Source of the DNA: Rhizopus arrhizus
Taxonomy: Eukaryota; Mucoromycota; Mucoromycetes; Mucorales; Rhizopodaceae
Direction of reading: 5' to 3'
Assembly: GCA_024220505.1 (NCBI GenBank)
Contig: JAKZZE010000016.1
Span: forward strand, 310,001-374,000
DNA length: 64,000 nt
Under the pieces are notes generated by a model. It did no database searches and was not told the origin of the DNA. It saw nothing but the letters and a program-made list of their open reading frames with translations. Below are positions 1 to 11,533 of this stretch, in pieces. A program made the translations under genes and the position numbers. The stretch's first letter is position 1. Every line of letters begins with the position of its first letter.

Positions 1-1429
1 TTAATCATTTTTTGAGTTTAAAAAGGTACCGGAAATCCTGAAATGGTAATTCTTTGCGATTTGTTTAAACGCCTTTCAGATATTTTTGGAGTAAAATGAA
101 AGAGATATAAAAAAGAGGTCAACGTAAGAAAGAAAAAGAACAAAGAATAAATGTCTATAAAGATTGAAAGAAGCTTGAAAAATTTATTTTATTGAAATCT
201 ATGCTTCTTTATTAAAAAAGTGATGTCAATATGCTAGCTTGTAGTTATACAGTAAACATGGTTGAAACCTGTTTACAATCTTTTATTTCTTGGCTAAGCA
301 TCACAACAAAACGATACATCCGGTTTTATCCATTCATAATATTGGAATGACATATGATTCTTTCATTTTTCAATGCTGAGAATGAAGAAATTCCATAGTC
401 ACAAGCTTCGAAAAAAGGTATAAATACGCGTCCTATTTTCACTTTTTTTTTTCCTTATCCCTCAAGTTTTCATGTTTACATGTTTCTTGCGAAAAAAACA
501 CAAGTTTTCTTGATTTCTTGCGAAAAAAATCATATCAAGTTTTCTTGGTTTCTTGCGAAAAAAACCATTCAAGTTTTACCTTGGCTTCTTGCGAAAAAAG
601 TCAAGGCTTAGTTTTTTATATAATTAAATGAAAATGAAAAATGAAATTAAATACTCGTATTTAATAAAGGTTATCACTGATGTTTTGTTGTTTGTCATAA
701 TAAAAAGGAGAAGTTTGATTTGTCCAAATGAAAGCTGTCTTTGACTGAGCTACATATAATTCAAACTAGTCTATAATAGTATCAATTTTGTGGTCAGTGA
801 TATTTCGATCCATTATTAGATATGAAGCTTATCATTTTCGCTCTTAGATGGCTTCTTTGGTTTGAAGAGAATAAAGTATCCTTTTGCTTTCCTTTCATTT
901 TCCAATGTGTTTTCATGAGTGAAATATGCGAACAAAAAGAAAAAATGTCTCCAGAAATTGATTTAAATGTTAAAAAGAAGTACTCCCATCCCATTTATAT
1001 AGATTTATTCAATCACAGCTACAATCGAATAATAGCAATGTGCCTACAATGAGCTTACACTATGTAGTAACTTGCGATAGAAGATACTTGTTTTCTAGAT
1101 TCACATAGAATAGTAATTATAGTAGATAGGTCTCAAGAAGTTATTAGTGTCTTAATCTGTCGAATTCTTTATGTTTTTTATCAAATCTCAATGATAAATA
1201 TGTTAAGAACATACTTGATGAGCATAAAATGTTGGAAAGTTATTTTATAATGGCACTACATAATGATGATATATTCACTGATCATAATCTCCATTAAAGG
1301 TCCTTTGCTGAGCCCAATAAAACTGTTTTAATCGTACCAATTCTCGCAAGGTTTATATTCTAAAAAGATATGATGTTATGACAATATCATAGTATGATTT
1401 TAAAAGCATGTTCACATGGGTGTTTTATT
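1..1429. other. AT-rich intergenic region without a recognised gene
   Basis: No reading frame here shows a recognisable protein. Two overlapping open frames of about 70 codons near 800-1050 lie on opposite strands and look like chance frames. The only structured element is the short tandem repeat at 483-597, listed separately. The right end probably includes the decayed tail of the neighbouring transposase. Confidence 0.5.
483..597. repeat. Four-copy degenerate tandem repeat (31-36 bp unit)
   Basis: The core TTTCTTGCGAAAAAA recurs starting at 483, 514, 549 and 585 (the last copy begins CTTCTTGCG). Copies are separated by CAAGTTTT-type spacers, giving periods of 31, 35 and 36 bp. Each core contains an imperfect dyad, TTC-4 nt-GAA. 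It is either a minisatellite or a cluster of protein binding sites; nothing coding spans it. Confidence 0.75.
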
Positions 1430-2541
1430 ACAACAGTGGATGATTTGACTAGAGAAGCCATAAAGAATTTGATTATAATCATCAGCACTTCGACTCGATA
1501 AGTTTTCATTCGACGATGTTTGAGCTTTCTTTTAACTATAGCCTAAAACTGGTCAATCGGGTTGAGCTCTGGCGAACAAGGAGGTAAGTACGTTACTCTA
1601 TAACCTCTACTGCCAATTTTTCTTATTATTGGATGAGACTTATGAATAGTACAGTAATGAATTACAAGATAAATACCATAAGACTTTCGTCCATGTTCAT
1701 GATATCAAGAAGCTCATTTATAGATCTTACAAAGTGGGCAATAGTTGTACCTTTTGCTGCTGACTTGTTGCTCTCGATGGCAGCACTCTCCTCCACATCA
1801 ACGTACTCTATAGTAGACTCTTTAATAATAATGTCGCCTGCTCTTTGCCTCCTGCAAGATTTTTTTTTTGTTTTTGTTTGGCTGTCTTCAATGCAGCATC
1901 ATCAATAAAAACGCAGTTCTTAGTGTAACCCAGATCCGAACCTTTCCACTTTATAAACCACTCGTATCTCGTTTGCAAGTTATTGTCAGAGCTTCTTGTC
2001 ATAGGGTTGAAGGTTGGCTTCTTTATTGAAATGAGCATATTGTTTCTCAAGCGGTGGCTCATTTGAGATTTTGAAATCTCCAAGTCCTCAAACTGCGATT
2101 TCAGAGAATCAATAATGCCATCAGCACAAAGTTGTGAGTCTTTTTCTACTATTTGTTGAATGTGCTGCTCATGCTCAGAAGTCAGTGAGTTGGGTCGGCC
2201 GGGATTTCTTTGTAACTTTCTGTAAACTACCTTCCTAGTTTCTTGATAGTGTTTCCACCAGCGCATAGCAGTACAAGGATTAATTCCAAGATCTTTTGCA
2301 TGCAAAGCCACTTTTCCTCTTTCCGTAGGATCCTCGATCATTCGGTCAATAAATATCCCTCTGGTTTGGTTGTTGTAGTCTTTGTAGACGCTGCTTTCTT
2401 GACCACTTTTATAGCCTTTTTTGTTGAATCTTTTGTAATAGTTTCTTTCTCTGCTGGTATGAGATTCAAATAGGGCTTTTGGCTCGTTATGGTTTCAAAT
2501 ACTACGTTTGGATCACTGATTTCGGTTAATACACCTTCCAT
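1430..2541 (-). mobile_element. Decayed Tc1/mariner-like transposase
   Basis: Read on the minus strand, three frames together give a DDE transposase. From 2541 comes an N-terminal extension. After a frame change near 2350-2365 there is a helix-turn-helix part (TERGKVALHAKDLGI, then NPGRPNSLTSEHEQHI). The first catalytic region is CVFIDDAA at about 1920. Further frame changes lead to VIHYCTIHKS, where a live copy would read DNAPIHK, so the second catalytic Asp is lost. The end is YLPPCSPELNPIDQF, followed by TAG in place of the usual Trp codon. At least three frame breaks plus a nonsense change show a dead copy. Terminal repeats were not identified. Confidence 0.85.
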
Positions 2542-2697
2542 CGAATCGAAGACTCTCTCTCCATCCTTATTGTAGGCATTATTGTGTTTGTCTTCATAAA
2601 AATGTATTTTTTGTCATGTTATTCAATTGTTAGAGCGAAAGGAAAGAAATAAAGCTTTTACATCACAGCCGACAATAATCCCTCAGTAACGTCAATT

Positions 2698-2704
2698 TGA
2701 CTCG
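2698..2704 (+). promoter_or_regulatory. Possible Gcn4-type half-consensus upstream of LYS4
   Basis: TGACTCG lies about 255 bp upstream of the LYS4 start. It matches six of the seven bases of the TGACTCA general-control element. A single imperfect 7-mer is weak evidence; it is listed because LYS4 is a classical target class for this control and LEU1 in the same window has two perfect copies. Confidence 0.25.
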
Positions 2705-2953
2705 GCCCAAAAAGACAAATTAAAATTTTAAGAGTGACAATTATTTGCTAGCAAACTGCCAAATATTTATCAGATAGCGTTATTTATTTTTAGGAAACCG
2801 CCATTTATTTTTTCAGAATGGGCAAAATTTACCATCCACATTTGGTATAAGATGGATAATCTAATCTCTCATCAACTTTTTTTTTTCTTATAAAAATCAT
2901 TCTTATTTGTTATTTTTCAAACTATTTTCTTACATTTCTCCCCACTCTCCATT

Positions 2954-5101
2954 ATGTTCTTAGCTATTTCAAGAGCTAATCTTTATAGAAAACCAGTGGT
3001 TTCATCTTGTTATCGTTATAGTCGAAACTATGCCACAGATTCTCCTCAAAACTTGATTGAAAAAATTGTTCAAAAATATGCATTAGATTTACCTGAAGGA
3101 TACAAGGTTAAGAGTGGTGATTATGTCACTATTCGTCCTCATCATGTCCTTACTCATGATAACACTGGTGCTGTTATTCCCAAGTAAGTCTAGAGAATAA
3201 AACAAAAAAGGAATGCAAGTATCTAAAGCGGTCTTTACAGATTCAAGTCAATTGGAGCTACCAAGATCCATGATCCCAAACAGCCTGTATACGCATTAGA
3301 TCATGATGTTCAAAATAAATCAGAAAAGAACATTCAAAAGTATGCCAACATCGAAGCTTGGGGTAAACAACAAGGTGTCGATTTTTATCCTGCTGGTAGA
3401 GGTATTGGACATCAAGTAATGATTGAAGAAGGCTATGCATTCCCCAACACATTGACTGTCGCTTCTGATTCTCATTCCAACATGTATGGCGGTATTGGTG
3501 CCCTTGGCACACCCATTGTCCGTACCGATGCAGCTGCCATCTGGGCCACAGGTCGTACCTGGTGGCAAATTCCACCTGTTGTCAAGGTTCGATTAGAAGG
3601 CCAATTACCTGCTGGTGTCACAGGCAAAGACGTCATCATCACCTTGTGTGGTTTGTTTAATAAGGACCAAGTACTCAACACAGCCATCGAATTTCACGGT
3701 GAAGGTTTGAAGGGATTATCAGTAGAAGATCGATTGGCAATTGCTAATATGACAACCGAATGGGGTGCTTTGGCTGGTGTGTTCCCTGTGGACGAGGCAA
3801 CCATTGACTATTTGCGCAAACGACAAAGACGATTGGAATTGACACATTTTGAAAACAAAAACTTACCTCCTGTCAAGAAGGGCGAGCAGTTTGTTCATCC
3901 TCGTATTAACGATCAAACAATTCAAGCCTTGATCGATGAACCCATCAAGCCCTCACCTGATGCAGTCTACGCAAAGACTTTGACCTTGGATCTCTCTACT
4001 CTTTCCCCTCATGTCTCGGGACCCAACTCTGTTAAAGTTGCTACTCCCCTAGCCGAGCTCGAAGGACAAGAGATCAAGATCAATAAGGCTTATCTTGTGT
4101 CCTGTGTCAATTCACGTGCTGGTGATCTCAAGGAAGCTGCCAATGTTCTTAAAGGTCGCAAGATCAAGGAAGGTGTCGAATTCTACGTTGCCGCTGCTAG
4201 TTCTGAAGTACAAAAGGAAGCACAAGAATCTGGAGATTGGGACGCTCTGATTAAAGCTGGAGCCAAGGTATTGCCTGCTGGTTGTGGTCCTTGTGTTGGT
4301 TTGGGTACAGGTCTTTTGAAGGATGGTGAAATCGGTATTTCAGCTACCAATCGTAACTTTAAGGGTCGTATGGGATCTCCTAATGCCTTGGCCTATTTAG
4401 CCTCTCCTGCTGTTGTGGCTGCCTCTGCCTTAACTGGTAAAATCGCTGGTCCCACAAGCCAAACAAGTTACCAAAAGCCAACTTTTGATATCCAAACCCA
4501 CACCACATCCTCTAGTGATGATGATACCACTACCTCTGCTGAAGTTTTGCCCAATTTTCCCTCTGTTATCCGAGGTGAGCTTCTCTTCTGTCATGCTGAT
4601 AACCTAAATACTGATGGTATCTACCCTGGAAAATATACATACAATGATGATATGACTGCTGAAGACATGAAAAAGGTTGTGATGGAGAACTATGACCCCA
4701 ACTTTGTCAACTTGGTTCAAGCTGGAGATGTTCTCGTGGGTGGTTTTAACTTTGGTACAGGTTCTTCTCGTGAACAGGCTGCCACTGCTATCAAATCTCG
4801 CGGTATTCAAATCATGGTAGCTGGCTCTTACTCTGATATCTTTAAGCGTAACTCGGTCAATAATGCCCTTTTGTTGATCGAAAGTCCTGAATTGGTCAAT
4901 GATTTAAAGCAAGAAATTGGTACTTTGGAATTGTCGAAGCGTACGGGATGGAAAGTAGATATTCATGTTGCTGAAGGAAAGGTGCAAGTGCAAAAGGAAA
5001 ATGGCGAAAAGAAATTGTATAAAGTTGGTGCACTTGGTAAGAGTGTACAGGAAATTTGGTTGGCTAATGGCCTTGAAGGCTGGGTCAAAGAGCGTTTATA
5101 G
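2954..5101 (+). CDS. LYS4: Homoaconitase, mitochondrial (lysine biosynthesis)
   Basis: Converts homocitrate to homoisocitrate through homoaconitate in the fungal alpha-aminoadipate lysine pathway, in the mitochondrial matrix. Two exons, 2954-3183 and 3241-5101 (57-bp intron, gtaagt...cag), give 696 residues, the usual length for homoaconitase and shorter than mitochondrial aconitase. The N-terminus ([16 protein letters not shown]) is basic and hydroxylated like a matrix-targeting signal. [15 protein letters not shown], then [35 protein letters not shown] and GSSREQAAT are hallmark blocks. The [4Fe-4S] ligands are Cys365 (SCVNSR) and Cys425/Cys428 (GCGPC). The [12 protein letters not shown] and [13 protein letters not shown] blocks match yeast Lys4 rather than aconitase. 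A TGACTC element lies upstream. The C-terminal swivel domain carries a Ser/Thr-rich linker ([11 protein letters not shown]). Confidence 0.95.
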
Positions 5102-6206
5102 AATGTATATTTTTAACAAGCATGTAACAAGATAAAAATGATTAAAGCTTCATCATTAAGGACTTTAAAAAAAGTTTGTAAATATAATAAAGTGATGTGC
5201 TATTCCTCTTTAATATCTATGTTAAATAATCTTTAATATCTTCCTTTTCTTGCATTTTAATACACAAACTAAAACACATGGAATGAACAAATGATAATTA
5301 AATAGTAATCACTCCTTGTTTACCAACTGTTACATGTATCTAAATCAATCACAATATGCTATTACAAATAAGAATGTTGTAGTATATGAGCCATCTACAT
5401 CATACATCTTTTGGAAATAGGATAGTTTTGTAACATCTACCTATCTTTTTACATTATTTAACACAAAGAGGCGGTTAGGACACCGGCTTTTATTGTGTAT
5501 AATAAATACACTAACTTTTATTAATTATTGAAAAAGAGGCAATACAAATTGAAAAGAATTCAGAATAAAAACTGACAAGAGACCCAAATGGAAAGCAAAG
5601 AAATTGCTCAAATAGATATACCTTACAATAAAAGAAAGCTAGAAACATCTTTGATTGAATTGTTTAGTGTACTTACATGAAAATAAAAATGACCAATGTA
5701 TGTATAGTTGAAAAAAAAATATATATATATGACATTGCATCAACTTCATAATCAATCTATACCTCAAACTTGTATTAATAAAGCAAACTTGCTAATATGA
5801 GACAGTCAATTTCTAGCATTCTTCAAAGAGAGCTTTCGGTTGTTATCAAAGTGCTCAAAATAAATAAAAAAACAAATTGAAGAGTGAAGTAATTATACTT
5901 TAAGCTATTTCATATAACAACATGTAAGTTCAGAGAATAGTCCTATCAACAGACAGATGACTTCTAAACATGTTCTATAGTTTTTCTTAACAGTTCTGCA
6001 ACAATTAATTTAGAATAACATTAATTTGTACACAGTTTTGTTTCCTGGTTTCTCATGGGTAATTTCAATTATACTTTTTCAATATCACTACTAATCTTTT
6101 CTTCAAAACATACGACTGGTCATTTTTCGCATTTGAAGACCGCTTTTGAATTAAAGTTACATTGCGATTTTTTTTTTTTTTTTCTCTCTCCTTCTTTAAT
6201 TATATA
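5102..6206. other. Intergenic region
   Basis: AT-rich, with no open frame over 60 codons. Near 5469-5491 is a short piece (GCGGTTAGGACACCGGC) that resembles part of a tRNA D-arm and anticodon stem, but no acceptor stem or T-loop follows. Poly-T tracts near 6170-6183 precede the next gene, as at many genes in this window. Confidence 0.5.
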
Positions 6207-6974
6207 ATGTTTAAAAACAATAATAATTTGCAATCAACAACAACAACCAACACAAAGGTATTTATATAATTAAACAAAAAGAAAATATAAAAAAAAATTA
6301 AAGAATATTTATTCAGAGGTTATATATTGGTAACTTGGCAAATGTTATTGACGAGTAAATAAAAGTAATAGAGTGGGGGAATGTTCAAAGAGACCAATTC
6401 TTATAATCTATTACAGATACACTATTGTCAAGTTATTTGAACCATTTGGAAAGATTACTTATATTGATAGCTTAATTCATTGGTCAGGACCAAAGAAAGG
6501 GTTACCAAGAGGTTATTGTTTTCTGGAATATGAAACAAAAGAAGTAAGTAATAGAAATAATAATTGATTTTGCTTACTTATTCTTTATTAGCAAGCATTA
6601 AAAGCTATAAATTCATTACATGGTAAAACGATAAAAGGTAAATCAATTGTGGTATCTTTTGCACATATGGTAAGAATAGAATACAAAACTTTTAACTTGT
6701 TAACTCATTTAAATAGGCATCAACCAATAAAGATGACAGACGAAATCCACATTTATTAAATAGGCAAAAATTAATGCAACAATCAAGGTACTCTATTTAA
6801 CAAGTTGTACAATTACTCATGCCATCTTTCTTTTTTAGTTGTACAGATGCAAAGATTAAAGCAATAGAACAAAAATTACAATTACTGAAAAAACAAAAAC
6901 AGCAGCCATCATCTACTACTACTAATGAAAATACAGAAAAATTATCAAGAAATCAAAGATATAAACCTTATTGA
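6207..6974 (+). CDS. RRM RNA-binding protein, RBM18-like
   Basis: A small single-RRM protein of 166 residues in six exons: 6207-6257, 6317-6354, 6417-6543, 6592-6669, 6717-6787 and 6839-6974. All introns are GT-AG and 45-65 bp. RNP2 is RLYIGNLA and RNP1 is LPRGYCFLEYET, followed by QALKAINSLHGKTIKGKSIV and SFAH. The spacing and the later TDAKIKAIEQKLQLL segment match animal RBM18, whose tail has TAKIKAIEAKL at the same place. The N-terminus before the RRM is short and Asn/Thr-rich. RBM18 is presumed nuclear, with a poorly known role. The start was chosen because it is the only upstream ATG that splices in frame into RNP2. Confidence 0.8.
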
Positions 6975-7179
6975 ATGAGCATACGTCATCTATACCCTCC
7001 ATTATTCGTTCAATAATAAAAACCTCTCTTGTATTCACTTGATAAATCATCTGTGTGCTCCTTCTTTCTGTTGTTTTGGTTTAAATGACCGCTTTTTTCA
7101 CACACAGATTATGTATGCATATATTTAACTATGCCTTTTCTTTTTCTTTTTCTTTTATTTTATTTATTAATTTTAAAAA

Positions 7180-7980
7180 ATGACCGAGACTACTTTCAAG
7201 TTAAAAAATCCTACGGAATATCATTTACAACAGCAGCAACAACAACAGCAGCAGCTATTAATTGATGATTATAACAATCAACCTAGCTTTTTATCTCCAC
7301 TGCTAAGTGATTTTGATGAATTTGATGTCAAAAGTAGAACGGCAGACTTGGATTTAATGTCTGAGGAATCTCCTTCTGATTATTCCTCTTCTGTTCTTTC
7401 TAATCCTTATCCACAATCTTTTCTGACAGACTTTCATCAAAAATTTCATAGCAACGATACACTCTTGTCTGTCTCTCCTCAGAGTCCTCCCGTCTTGTTT
7501 AATCATCAACCTTTCTCGGCTCCTGCTAACACAAGCTATCTAGCTGCTTTAAATAACACAAATGTGGGAGATTTAGAGTCTTTACAAATTCAGTAAGATT
7601 TTTGTTGTGACTCTTGTGTTTAATATGTAATATGTGTACATGATTTAATAGACATCAACTATTAACCGAAAAGAAACGGAGAAGAAGAGAATCTCACAAT
7701 GCTGGTAAATAAGAACTGCAGTAGAATCATAAATCATAAAACTTATTTCGTAGTTGAAAGAAGAAGAAGAGAAAATATCAATGAACGTATTCAAGAATTA
7801 GGTACTTTGTTACCAGAGTCTATGCTTGAAGAAATAACAGTAAATATTGGAAATGACACTAAACCAAATAAAGGTGCCATATTAAGGAAATCAGTCGATC
7901 ATATTCGTTTACTACAGCAACAAGTCATTGGTTATAAACAGCGAATACATGAATTGGAATCTCAACTGGGATTGGTTTAA
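7180..7980 (+). CDS. bHLH-leucine zipper transcription factor (MiT/USF-like)
   Basis: Predicted DNA-binding regulator of 230 residues in three exons: 7180-7592, 7652-7704 and 7754-7980. The N-terminus has a polyglutamine tract (residues about 17-27) and an acidic region (LLSDFDEFDVKS) that could activate transcription. The basic region ESHNAVERRRRENINERI is split by the second intron. It contains the H-E-R residues that contact E-boxes (CANNTG). Helix 2 is KGAILRKSVDHIRLLQQQ, followed by a short zipper (YKQRIHELESQLGLV) at the very end. The motif NERIQELGTLLPES resembles the MITF/TFEB group and USF. The exact family within fungi is uncertain. Confidence 0.82.
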
Positions 7981-8067
7981 TTCATCACAAATATTCCTTC
8001 AATCTCCCTTCAATAAATATTTATATATCACTTCTCTTACTGTCTCTTTTTATTCTATCCTTTCTAC

Positions 8068-10166
8068 TTATAATTTAGCTTCTGCAGCAAGCTCTGTATC
8101 CATCAATTCTTTTAAATCATTAGCAGCATCTTCAAGGCACTGCTTAAATTGAAAAGTACCATTTACATATTTTGTACCATGTACTTCTAAATCCTTTACA
8201 CTAGCCACATTGAATTGTAAGCCATGCTTCTTTACCATATAAGCAACACCAAATCCATCATTCACTACTTGTCCCCAACCATAACCATCAAAGTGTTCAG
8301 ATGATAATTGAGAAGTAGATAAATACCAGTGAGAAGAATAAGCATAGGCTGGGTCAGTAAAGATATCTGGTTTTTCTTCATTCTCCTTTAAGCTATTCTT
8401 TAAACCAAACAGATGACGGTCTACACCGTGTCCATTAACAGCATCGGCCATATAAGCACCTTGAGCCTTCATTGCCTTGCGAAATGCAGCAATTTTTTCG
8501 GTAGTGGGCACATGAGGATCTTCCATGGCCTTGACAAAAGCAACTGAATCCACAGTGACTGTACGAGCAGTCTCAGTGCGACCACGTTGATATTTACGAG
8601 TCTGCGCAGATTCATAAGTAGGACGAGAGGTACCAAACATCTTGTAATAAGCCAATTGAATAACCATTTGAGCATAACCGTCAGGAGAACATTTGTATTT
8701 TTTAATCAAGTCTTTACCATATGCTTGATAGTTTAAGACAGTCAATTCATGCTTGCCGATCAAACGATCAAAGTTAGATTCGGCAGAGGCGATATCTTTC
8801 AACGTTTGGTCGTTGACATTGAATTGAAGTTCTTGAGGTTGTGGTAAATTAGAACGAATCTCGGATGAACCATGGACAATCTTGTTTTTAGCCAATCTAT
8901 TTCAATACATTTGTGAGATTTACTGCCATCTTATATTACTGTTTGCCTTTTCTCTATACGTTACCCGTCACATATGTATTCATTTAAACGGCAGGTGACC
9001 ATACCATCCATGCAAGAGTGTTCACCCATAAAACCAGCCTTACCATTTTCAAACACAATGAACTGTAATGGTTTATCAAAGAAACGATTGCGTCCATCTC
9101 CATGCCAGCAAGCTCGGGAGCTTTCATCACGTGTGATTGGCTTGGAGTCATCAAGACAAACTACAAAGTCAGAGGATTCGATCTTTTCTAATAACTGACG
9201 ATTTTCGGGACTAGATTTAATCAGATTTTCTCTGTACTATAGCCAAGTCAGCTAAGAAATACCCATTCTTGTTCATATCCTTACCTCTGTCCATTTGTCA
9301 CGATTGTCTGATGTTAAAACACCGATAGGTACGCCTTTTGAGCTACCTGCTTGATCAATAATCTTTTGAAACTGAAGTTCCAACTCAGCTGTTGATAATT
9401 GCTGACCATTGTGAACTGTATCAACAACATAAAACTTGTTCTTGCGAAGAACAACAATATGGTTCAGACTGAGGTCAAAGATCTCCTCATAATCAGATGG
9501 CTTTTTGGGAATACGACAGTTATTAAACATGTACTTGAATGAGTCCATACAGAGAGGTTCACCCTTCACATACTCGGGTTCCAAAGTCTTTTGGGCAATC
9601 TGCTGTTTGAATTCAAGAGCGGCAGTAGTCAGAGCAGCAGCACGTTGAGCCGGCAACTTGCGTAACTTGTCATCCTTGTACAAGAAGAAATAGCTGACGT
9701 AGACCACAACAGGATCACGGTAACCCATATATGCTTGATCTAACCACCAATCCTCCATCCAGTTAATCACTTTGGGATCGTTAGCACGTGCCAAAAGGCG
9801 CTTTTGAAGTTCTTGACCAAGCCCACCAGGAGCTTCAAAGTTCTTGACGGCCTCTTCTGTCTTTTTAAACTCGGCATCGTTCAACAATGGACGAACAGAT
9901 TGCAAATACTTTTGAAGTGTGGCGCTCAACGCAGGCACAGGAAGTTTAGGTAAGTTGTTCTGGTATCGAAGCATAGGTCCAGCAGCCTTGGGGTCTACAG
10001 GAGTCTTGGGTGTTATGCTGGCTAGCGTGCGACGTCTCATGGCCGACTATGAGAAAAAAGAAAGAATGAGCTTCATCTTGTATACAATAATTTCTTGTAA
10101 TAAACTTACCGCTGCCATAGAAAAACGGGGTGAGACCTTTGTGTTTGCTGTTCTAAGAAAAGACAT
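8068..10166 (-). CDS. CAT2: Carnitine O-acetyltransferase, mitochondrial/peroxisomal
   Basis: Transfers acetyl groups between CoA and carnitine so that acetyl units can leave peroxisomes and enter mitochondria. Four exons on the minus strand (10166-10110, 10046-9285, 9236-8965, 8896-8068) give 639 residues. The family entry motif (RYQNNLPKLPVP), the tunnel region MEDWWLDQAYMGYRDPVVV, the catalytic His in GEHSCMDGM and the carnitine-site block RTETARTVT are all present. Exon 1 encodes a basic, Ser-rich leader (MSFLRTANTKVSPRFS) suited to mitochondrial import. A second in-frame Met follows at 10040 (MRRRTLASI). The protein ends in AKL, a peroxisomal PTS1 signal. It lies 278 bp downstream of, and in the same direction as, the acylcarnitine carrier gene. 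Confidence 0.93.
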
Positions 10167-10444
10167 CTTGTATGTATATATTTAAAAGAAAAGAGAGAAA
10201 AAAGAGAGAGGGAAAAAAGGTAGTGAGCTTTAAAACTGAGAAAAATAATAAATTGGTGTCAGCATAAATATTTCTCCACAAAAGTTCGTTACACAAACAA
10301 GATGTTGAATATGACAAATGAGAAAAAAAAATGGAACCAATCAATCACGCTTTAATTTATTTTTACACACACAAGATTATGTAAGTTTTTATTCTAAAAA
10401 ACACTAAATAATGGACCGTCTCTTCTTATATATCTACACACAAA

Positions 10445-11533
10445 TTAAAAGACCATGTTCATTGCCTTCATAGAATACTCAACACCCAAGAACGTAGCAG
10501 CATTTGCGGGGAAAGCTCTCAACATGGCAGGGCCAAGTCCCTTAAAAAGAGCTGATGGTCCATCTGCTTTGATTGTCTTTTTCAAACAATCTCCCAAGCC
10601 ACTGTACGTACCAGCAGGAGCAGATTGTAAGCGAGATTTAAGAACATCAGGTGGGATAGCAATTGTCCACATAGCAACACCTGCCATACCTATATTTTTC
10701 ATTGTAAGTTTAACTCTAAGGATCCTTATTGAATCAATAAACTTACCGCCGGCAAACAAGACAGCTCCAAAGCTCAAGTCTTCTGGACGGGAACCTGCGG
10801 GTGTCAATTGCTTCTTGATAAGCTCGTAAGCAAGGAAATAAGCGGCAGAACCAGGGGAATCACGTAACAAGGTAGCACCAGTACCTCTAAAGATGGAACG
10901 CACACCACCCTCTTTGTATAATTGACGAACAACATCCAATGGGCCCTTATATTTAGCTTCACCTCCTTGTCCTTGAATTTGCATCAATACCTTTACACGT
11001 TCAGAAGGTGCCATGAATAATGTAGTAGGTACCGCAGAGAAAGCACCAGCAAATGTAATTTCAGCCAAAGAAAGATGCTTATCTGTACTGGTGCTAGGTC
11101 GAGCAGCATAACAGATTTTTTTACCAAGGTCATATGACTATATACACCTAGTTTCAGTTCTGCCCCTGTTTTCCCTTTAATGACAAACTTACCCAAAAAC
11201 TAACAGCAAAAATAGGTGTAATACTAGCAAAAGGGGTAGCCATACCACGATATAAACCAAACACACCATCTTTCTTTATGATTTGCTTGAAACAGTCAAA
11301 TGTATTCTTGTATAATCCTTCACTTGTTTGAAGACGTACTTTGACAAGATCAAATGGTTGACTTTATAAATGTTTATTATATGAGCATAGAAAAAAAAAA
11401 CACGTTTTATTTTTACTTACCCGACAAGTACAGAGGCCATACCACCAAAACCACCAGAAAGAAATGATTTAACAGAAGAAGCAGTATTTGATTTGACTTC
11501 GGCAGCAACGGGTTTGGTATCAGCAGAGGACAT
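10445..11533 (-). CDS. CRC1: Mitochondrial carnitine/acylcarnitine carrier (SLC25A20 type)
   Basis: Inner-membrane antiporter that exchanges acyl- or acetylcarnitine for free carnitine. Four exons (11533-11421, 11361-11193, 11137-10747, 10689-10445) give 305 residues, the normal size for the family. The three repeats carry PFDLVKVRLQT, APSERVKVLMQIQG and PPDVLKSRLQSAP, variants of PX[DE]XX[KR]. The third repeat (WTIAIPPDVLKSRLQ, RAFPANAATFLGVEYSMK) is very close to the animal carnitine carrier (IPPDVLKSRFQTAP, RAFPANAACFLGFE), and Ser-Glu-Arg replaces the acidic Asp motif in repeat two, as in that subfamily. It sits next to the carnitine acetyltransferase gene in the same pathway. Confidence 0.93.

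Noticed and set aside
5469..5491. tRNA-Glu-like piece (GCGGTTAGGACACCGGC)
   Set aside because: Only about 20 bases resemble the D-arm and anticodon stem; no acceptor stem, T-arm (GGTTCGA) or closing stem follows, so it is not a tRNA gene.
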